Of a DNA stretch of 64,000 bases, positions 59,330-64,000 are shown piece by piece. The stretch comes from Candidatus Babelota bacterium (GTDB lineage Bacteria; Babelota; Babeliae; Babelales; Vermiphilaceae). Below the pieces are notes generated by a model. The model had not been told where the DNA came from, searched no databases, and worked only from the letters and a program-made list of their open reading frames with translations. A program made the translations under genes and the position numbers. The stretch covers positions 1 to 64,000 of the forward strand of contig JAFEAZ010000029.1 in the NCBI GenBank assembly GCA_018266085.1, in the 5' to 3' direction. Each line of letters begins with the position of its first letter. Within the stretch, counting starts at the first letter, position 1.

Positions 59330-62113
59330 TTATCCCGTATAGCGAAATTTTATCTTATCTTTATTATGTTTATTTTGAATTTCTAGCGTAGGGTAGCCAT
59401 CACCTGAACTGTTAATTCTTACATTGATCTCTCTGCCATCTGGTAATTGCCCTAGTTTGCCTGTGTTGCCTTTTGGAATGTCTCGTACATTTTGTGGATT
59501 TAAAGAATAAAAATCTTTTACGGCTTCCATATAGCCACCGCGTCTTTTATATTGTATAGCAGGGCCTTTTCTTGGCTCTACTTTTTCTGATTCATTAATC
59601 AGCTCTTCGACTGTTTTTGTTTGCGTATTGGAAGTAGCACTTTCTATAACAGTATCAATTTCAAATTTTTCTGGGACTGTAATGCTATTTGATGCCTTAT
59701 GCTTATCGGTTATCTTATCTGACGGCCTATCTTCTTTTTCGACATAATGGCCACTTTCAATATCTGCCTGATTTTCTTCATCTCCATCATTTAAGTTTCC
59801 GTCGTTGCACGATGGATCATCATCAAATCCAAAGTCTGGTAAAGTTTGTCCTGCAAATCCGCATGGTTGTGGGTCTGGTATAGCGTCAGGATTATCGATT
59901 AAGTCTCGCATTTTCTCTTTTTCGATACGATCTTGATATCCATCACTTGGGCAATGAGATATGCTCGGTTGTACATCTCCTATGCCTGGTAAGCACTCAC
60001 TATCAGGAAGTGATATATTTTCTTGATTGCCTGTGCCACATATCCCTAATGTCTTTTCATCATCTGTTAGATTATGTATGTGAGCATACAATGATTGTGC
60101 TTGTTCGATATATTGAGCAGAGTGCTCTTTATGATCTGCAGCAACAGCATATTGAATACATTCTGTAGCCTCAGCACATTCGCTCTTAATCTGCTCATCA
60201 GCACATATTCGCTCTGCGTATACCAGGTGATTCAGGAGCAGGCGTGTCTGTGTATGTTCTTCTTCCAAAATTGCTGTTGGCATTTGTAACGACTGAGCGC
60301 GGTCGTACTCAGTAAAATCTTTTATAATGCCGTTTGGTAAGAAGAATGCTTGCATCAACACGTGCCGCGCTTTTGGTGCCAGTTTCTGATAGCTCACGAG
60401 CTCATGAATCTTGTCAATACGCTCTGGTATGGTGCCGCAATCTACCAGCGCATAGAGTGCTTGATGTACCATTGGATCGGCTGAAGTTGGAATATTCCAC
60501 GCCTTGTGCAAAGCATTTTTATAGCGATTACGCAAAAGCAGTGCATTATTAAAACTGGCAAGCGCTTGCGGATTATTATACAGCTGCGTCCGGTCATGGT
60601 CTGAAAGAGCCGTAAACAAAGGATCTCTTTGAGTAACCGGAAGGTTGAAATGGATGATGCCATACTGATCTTTTAGTAAGGCTTCTTGTTGTGCAACACA
60701 GGTATTGTACGCGGTGCGTATCTGCTTATACACAATCTGGACACCATGTTTGCTGCTGCTGTTTTTTATTAACTCGACTTGGTGCATGTCTCCTGATGAA
60801 AAAGCAGCCAACATATTTTTATAACATTGGTTGGTGCGATTATTGCGTAGTGCGTTCAGGTCTACTTTCTTTTTCTTAATAAGCGCAGAAGGGCATGAAG
60901 ATCGTGCATGTTCACAGGATTGTTCAAACAATGGCGCAACTTTTTTGTGACGAGTAACATATTTTTTAATAATGGTGTGAGCGGCAGTCATATCAGAAAG
61001 TCTGTCAGTGCATACACTGCCATCGGTGTGTGCATAGCGAGCATATATCTGCCTTTGCACATCGTACAGCTGATCGCCAAAGGTGCTAAACTCAATGCGA
61101 AAATCACCAAGATGGATTAATGCTGCGATGCGCTCAAGCAGTGTGCCGTAGATGAGACGGTGAGCATTGTTTAAAAAGCCACAGAGTTCATTCGCTACAG
61201 CTGCGCGCGCATAAGGGTCGCATTGTATTTGTATCTGCTCATTCAGTCGATTCTCTGCAATGTCATTAGCAAGGCTGTGGGTATGTTGTTGTCGTGATGG
61301 GCCGAGGTAACAATAAAATTGTGAGTTGGGCGCTCGATAGGTAACGCCACCGTTTGGATCGACTTCGCGCATATAGCCTAGGTTCGATGCATGCAATTCT
61401 GTATGATTGTAGGCATCTGCTTGCGCAGATCGTATCGCCTCAGCGCTTGCGTGTTCAACGTGTTTGCGCCAATCGACGGCAACATGATGCACTAATTCTT
61501 GTGAGGCAATCTTCTCTGCCTCTGGAATCGCAGCATAAGTAGCTTGGACTACCTGTTCCTGCGTGACGTGTGATACAACGGCACGTGCTTTATCGGCAAC
61601 ACGCTCTATTTTTTTGATGGAGGCTGGTGATGTCCGCACGAGAGGCACAGGCCTGACAGGAGTTTCATGCACATGCGACGATACGTGCGATGGGTTACTT
61701 AGAGCAGATGAAGGATTATCGGTATTTGTATAACAAGCTTTACTAAGGTGCGAGCACTGGATTCCCGTTTTCACGGGAATGACCCGATAAGTTTGTGTAT
61801 CATACTTAACAATGCTTGGCGCGTGAGTGATCCGGTCAACTTCTTGCCTGTCAGGCACGACTTGCCGAGGCAGAACCCCAAGATCAGAAAAATCTGATTG
61901 TAACAGGCGATCAACGGCGGAGTTGTTAGAATTGGTGCACGCACGCCAGAGCATTGAGCAGCCAAGCGTCAGCGCATAGAGCGCCTCTTGCGTGATGACA
62001 ACTGCGCCAAGAGCAAAAGGGTGTGTTTTGGTAACCCAGCCTTTTTCCACAATGGACAAGCAGAGACAGACTAGAATAATCTTCGCGGCTCGTGACTTTT
62101 TGAGATGAAGCAT
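59330..62113 (-). CDS. Large exported protein with a C-terminal toxin-like domain
   Basis: From ATG 62113 the product has about 927 residues. A hydrophobic N-terminal region (KIILVCLCLSIVEKG, then VITQEALYALTLG) suggests export or anchoring. A low-complexity Pro/His/Ser segment, read through palindromic element copy C, gives VIPVKTGIQ. A long helical region (about residues 180-750) follows, then a linker rich in Asp/Gly/Asn. The last 80 or so residues (RGGYMEAVKDFYSLNP to the LPDGREINVR, PTLEIQ and IKFRYTG blocks) resemble the compact toxin domain seen at the ends of Rhs and CDI proteins. Three small genes follow within 15 bases of each other, consistent with a toxin-immunity operon. The toxin's target is unknown. 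Confidence 0.65.
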   Translation of the reverse strand: MLHLKKSRAAKIILVCLCLSIVEKGWVTKTHPFALGAVVITQEALYALTLGCSMLWRACTNSNNSAVDRLLQSDFSDLGVLPRQVVPDRQEVDRITHAPSIVKYDTQTYRVIPVKTGIQCSHLSKACYTNTDNPSSALSNPSHVSSHVHETPVRPVPLVRTSPASIKKIERVADKARAVVSHVTQEQVVQATYAAIPEAEKIASQELVHHVAVDWRKHVEHASAEAIRSAQADAYNHTELHASNLGYMREVDPNGGVTYRAPNSQFYCYLGPSRQQHTHSLANDIAENRLNEQIQIQCDPYARAAVANELCGFLNNAHRLIYGTLLERIAALIHLGDFRIEFSTFGDQLYDVQRQIYARYAHTDGSVCTDRLSDMTAAHTIIKKYVTRHKKVAPLFEQSCEHARSSCPSALIKKKKVDLNALRNNRTNQCYKNMLAAFSSGDMHQVELIKNSSSKHGVQIVYKQIRTAYNTCVAQQEALLKDQYGIIHFNLPVTQRDPLFTALSDHDRTQLYNNPQALASFNNALLLRNRYKNALHKAWNIPTSADPMVHQALYALVDCGTIPERIDKIHELVSYQKLAPKARHVLMQAFFLPNGIIKDFTEYDRAQSLQMPTAILEEEHTQTRLLLNHLVYAERICADEQIKSECAEATECIQYAVAADHKEHSAQYIEQAQSLYAHIHNLTDDEKTLGICGTGNQENISLPDSECLPGIGDVQPSISHCPSDGYQDRIEKEKMRDLIDNPDAIPDPQPCGFAGQTLPDFGFDDDPSCNDGNLNDGDEENQADIESGHYVEKEDRPSDKITDKHKASNSITVPEKFEIDTVIESATSNTQTKTVEELINESEKVEPRKGPAIQYKRRGGYMEAVKDFYSLNPQNVRDIPKGNTGKLGQLPDGREINVRINSSGDGYPTLEIQNKHNKDKIKFRYTG
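61758..61783 (-). repeat. 26-bp palindromic element, copy C (inside the toxin gene)
   Basis: The arms ATTCCCGT (61761-61768) and ACGGGAAT (61773-61780) are perfectly complementary around TTTC. Read on the minus strand it has the same GTC start and CCA end as copies A and B. It is read through in frame as VIPVKTGIQ. Confidence 0.85.
61845..61872. repeat. Two short adjacent palindromes in the toxin gene
   Basis: TGCCTGTCAGGCA (61845-61857) and TGCCGAGGCA (61863-61872) lie next to each other in the N-terminal coding part. They could be a decayed relative of the palindromic element family or a local repeat. The evidence is weak. Confidence 0.3.
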
Positions 62114-62232
62114 AGACACCTTCCAATAGTGATAGCTGTTGGTAGGCAATCTACGTAATTTTAAAAGGAATGTAAAAAGTGAGTGCGCCGACGAAATGCA
62201 CAATTGGCAACGGTAAGCAACGATAAGCCTTA

Positions 62233-62261
62233 TTGCGTGTTCAGAGACTCTCTTGTATGCT
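62233..62261 (+). promoter_or_regulatory. Weak promoter candidate for the FMN reductase gene
   Basis: TTGCGT (62233-62238), 17 bases, TATGCT (62256-62261). The leader would be about 38 bases. Both boxes are partial matches. Confidence 0.3.
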
Positions 62262-62305
62262 CATGCAACCGACTCAACTGTTGCACTAAATTTGGAGTTT
62301 TTCGT

Positions 62306-63025
62306 ATGAGTCCTATACAATTACGTGCATCCCATATGCTGCGATCTCTTTTGAAAAAGAGCCGCGTTCTGTCATGCTTGCTGGTAATGATGGGCTGTCA
62401 TCTAGAGCCAACAGCACGAGCAGATGAAGCGTCACAGGAGAAAAGTATGAAAACAGAGCCAATGAAGATCGCACTTATTGTCGGCAGTGTACGTCCGACC
62501 GGTACCGCTGACAAAATCGTCAATAATCTTAAGCGCGTGCTGGATGCGCGAACCGATATACAAACAGAGCTCCTTTTTGTGCGTGATTATGCTTTACCTT
62601 TTTATACCGACATCATACCTCCTGCCGAGCGGACAGAGCCGATTGCCGATCCAGTGCTTAAAAAATGGTCCGATGCTGTGCAACGTGCCGACGGGTATAT
62701 TATCGTAAGTCCCGAATATAACGCAGGGTATCCAGCATCGTTGAAAAATGCTTTAGATTCTCTCTACAAAGAATGGAACTATAAACCGGTTGCTTTTGTT
62801 GGGTATTCAGGTGGGCCATCGGGAGGCACTTCAAGCATTGCGCAGCTACACCAAGTGGCACAGGCGCTGAAATTGATACCAATCGCTGTTGATGTTAAGA
62901 TTCCGCAATCGTGGAAGGCATTTACCAGCACGGGTGATTTAGGTATCTTCCCAACGGTGCAACAGGAGCTGAACCATGTTGTAGATCTGCTACTTGTGGC
63001 ACATCATGCGCCACAAAGCAGGTGA
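62306..63025 (+). CDS. NADPH-dependent FMN reductase-like protein with a lipoprotein-like signal
   Basis: From ATG 62306 (GGAG eight bases upstream) the product has about 239 residues. It starts with a hydrophobic signal-like region containing VLSCLLVMMGC, so Cys may be acylated. A flavodoxin-like domain follows: IALIVGSVRPTGTADKIVNNL, YIIVSPEYNAGYPASLKNALD and FVGYSGGPSGG are the family's FMN-binding and catalytic blocks. Enzymes of this fold reduce flavins or quinones with NAD(P)H. An exported or lipid-anchored version is unusual and may be an artefact of start choice; an ATG at 62459 inside the domain's leader would give a soluble form. Confidence 0.8.
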   Translation: MSPIQLRASHMLRSLLKKSRVLSCLLVMMGCHLEPTARADEASQEKSMKTEPMKIALIVGSVRPTGTADKIVNNLKRVLDARTDIQTELLFVRDYALPFYTDIIPPAERTEPIADPVLKKWSDAVQRADGYIIVSPEYNAGYPASLKNALDSLYKEWNYKPVAFVGYSGGPSGGTSSIAQLHQVAQALKLIPIAVDVKIPQSWKAFTSTGDLGIFPTVQQELNHVVDLLLVAHHAPQSR

Positions 63026-64000
63026 TTAAATTCCCACATGAGTGATGCCAACAGTGTTGCGTAAAAAGGTAACTTAACCCATTGAAAGCTACACAGTTTG
63101 TAGAGCGTGTTGACAATAACGAGTGCAATAATGGCAGGATAGGTAATTCTTAAAAATGGAATGAGCAATTCCATGATCCCGCTAAATTTTAACATGGAGA
63201 CCGGTACGGTAATTAGCAAAGTGATTATCAATGCGTTCGTGTAGCTGATCTTATTACTCAATAACTCTTCTTGTGCAAAGGTTGCGCTAATAGCGGTCAG
63301 CGCAATGGCGGTGGTCAAACAGGCTACGATAACGGCGCAGCATAAGATAATACCAAACGTATCGCCTAAAATATGGCGTGCAATGGTGATAAAAAGTTGT
63401 TGGTCGGGCACAGAGGCCAATAATGAGCTATAGCCGGCGGTTACAAAACTCATACCAATATAGACGCTTGCCAGTAATGTAGCTCCTATAATACTTGCCT
63501 TGAACACATGGGCTGCGATCTGTTTGTGTGCATGGGATGCAGTGTGAGCAGATTTGCGCACCATTGCCAAAATAGAGGCAGAGAAAAAAAGTGCAGCACA
63601 CAGATCAAGTGTTTTGTAGCCTTCAATAAAGCCATACGAGAACAGATTCAGATTACTCAGCGTACATGTGGGAGCCGATGGCGCACAGAACAAGCCTTTG
63701 ATAATGATTGCAGCCAAGCAGGCCAACAGCAGCGGGCTTAGAAACCGTCCCAATAGATTAATAATCTCTTTTTCTTTGACCGTGCAGAGAAAAATAAGCA
63801 CTGCTGCAATGATGCTAAAAAGTGGTAAGGAGATAGAAGGTGCGTAGGCACTTAAAGTTTCATGCGATAAGATGATGCAGCGTGGAACCACGCCTAATGG
63901 TCCCAGCAGTCCCAATATTGCCATCATTAGAACAAAACCAGGAAATTTACCTATGCGAGAAAAGAATGATTTGTAATCTCCATCAAAGAGAATAATCGCT
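63004..64000 (-). CDS. brnQ: Branched-chain amino acid transporter (BrnQ family), 3' part
   Basis: This gene runs off the right end of the window. The visible 332 residues start inside the transporter (LFDGDYKSFFSRIGKFPG) and include GLLGPLGVVPRCIILSHETLSAY, the conserved block of the BrnQ family. About nine membrane spans remain. The family moves Leu, Ile and Val into the cell with Na+ or H+. The C-terminus (SLMWEFNHLLCGA) overlaps the end of the FMN reductase gene by about 22 bases on the opposite strand. For a host-dependent bacterium, uptake of host amino acids is expected. Confidence 0.88.
   Translation of the reverse strand, partial: AIILFDGDYKSFFSRIGKFPGFVLMMAILGLLGPLGVVPRCIILSHETLSAYAPSISLPLFSIIAAVLIFLCTVKEKEIINLLGRFLSPLLLACLAAIIIKGLFCAPSAPTCTLSNLNLFSYGFIEGYKTLDLCAALFFSASILAMVRKSAHTASHAHKQIAAHVFKASIIGATLLASVYIGMSFVTAGYSSLLASVPDQQLFITIARHILGDTFGIILCCAVIVACLTTAIALTAISATFAQEELLSNKISYTNALIITLLITVPVSMLKFSGIMELLIPFLRITYPAIIALVIVNTLYKLCSFQWVKLPFYATLLASLMWEFNHLLCGA

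Noticed and set aside
1-64000. CRISPR arrays, insertion sequences or prophage
   Set aside because: No regularly spaced short repeats, transposases, integrases or phage structural genes were seen anywhere in the window.

Overview
The window looks like a piece of chromosome from a host-dependent Gram-negative-type bacterium, most probably a member of Candidatus Dependentiae (TM6, Babeliae). The evidence is a Gram-negative envelope (Omp85/BamA-like protein, DsbD, lipoproteins, type IV pilus parts), two tandem TLC/NTT-family nucleotide transporters of the kind used by energy parasites, a potABCD polyamine importer, ankyrin-like secreted proteins, and many small signal-peptide proteins with no recognisable family. 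The phylum is an inference from gene content. No rRNA gene is present to confirm it. A Chlamydiae or Rickettsiales origin fits the gene set less well.

Layout. 1-2.5 kb: a small membrane-anchored protein, gltX (minus) and an acylphosphatase-like protein. 2.6-12.3 kb (plus): a BamA-like protein, a His-rich membrane protein coupled to potA-potB-potC-potD, a DUF1653 protein and three unknown secreted proteins. 12.4-14.7 kb: topA (minus). 14.9-24.0 kb (plus): a long run with a membrane protein, plsC, a batA-batB-batC-batD-batE aerotolerance-type operon, an M23 peptidase and lepB. 24.1-28.5 kb: a lipoprotein rhodanese, tRNA-Cys, tRNA-Leu, a repeat-rich gap, HU, a split PilB-type ATPase, a metallothionein-like peptide and a second rhodanese. 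28.9-33.1 kb (minus): five secreted proteins in tandem and a type IV pilin-like protein. 33.3-35.3 kb (minus): an RRM protein and a C-terminal processing protease. 35.4-41.1 kb: ftsB-like, sod, a secreted unknown (minus), lysS, recJ and cmk. 41.1-44.9 kb (minus): three small exported proteins and lon. 45.4-54.0 kb (plus): a small exported protein, two nucleotide transporters, rpsB, tRNA-Ser, dnaX, der and hpf. 54.1-62.1 kb (minus): a secreted unknown, dsbD, ankyrin-like proteins and a probable polymorphic toxin with three downstream immunity-like genes. 62.3-64.0 kb: an FMN reductase and the 3' part of brnQ (minus).

The most interesting gene is the minus-strand one at 29627-30421. It encodes a secreted protein whose C-terminal half reads as a proline-rich segment, then a WH2-like actin-binding motif, then a WASP 'central'-like helix, then an acidic tail ending in a Trp. 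That is the order of a eukaryotic Arp2/3-activating VCA module, which suggests mimicry of a host actin nucleation-promoting factor. It lies among four other small secreted proteins that resemble each other loosely.

Other notable items are: a toxin-immunity operon; an 18-Cys metallothionein-like peptide beside a rhodanese; three copies of a 26-bp palindromic element, two of them read through in frame in proteins; a 44-bp repeat that starts at the 3' end of both tRNA-Leu and tRNA-Ser; a 64-bp repeat in two opposite copies; and mirror-image promoters between lon and a small secreted-protein gene.

The genes fit a host-associated life. The transporters import nucleotides, polyamines and amino acids. 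Core replication, translation and envelope functions are retained (gltX, lysS, rpsB, dnaX, topA, recJ, der, lon, lepB). The rest is an unusual set of exported proteins likely aimed at the host or at competitors.
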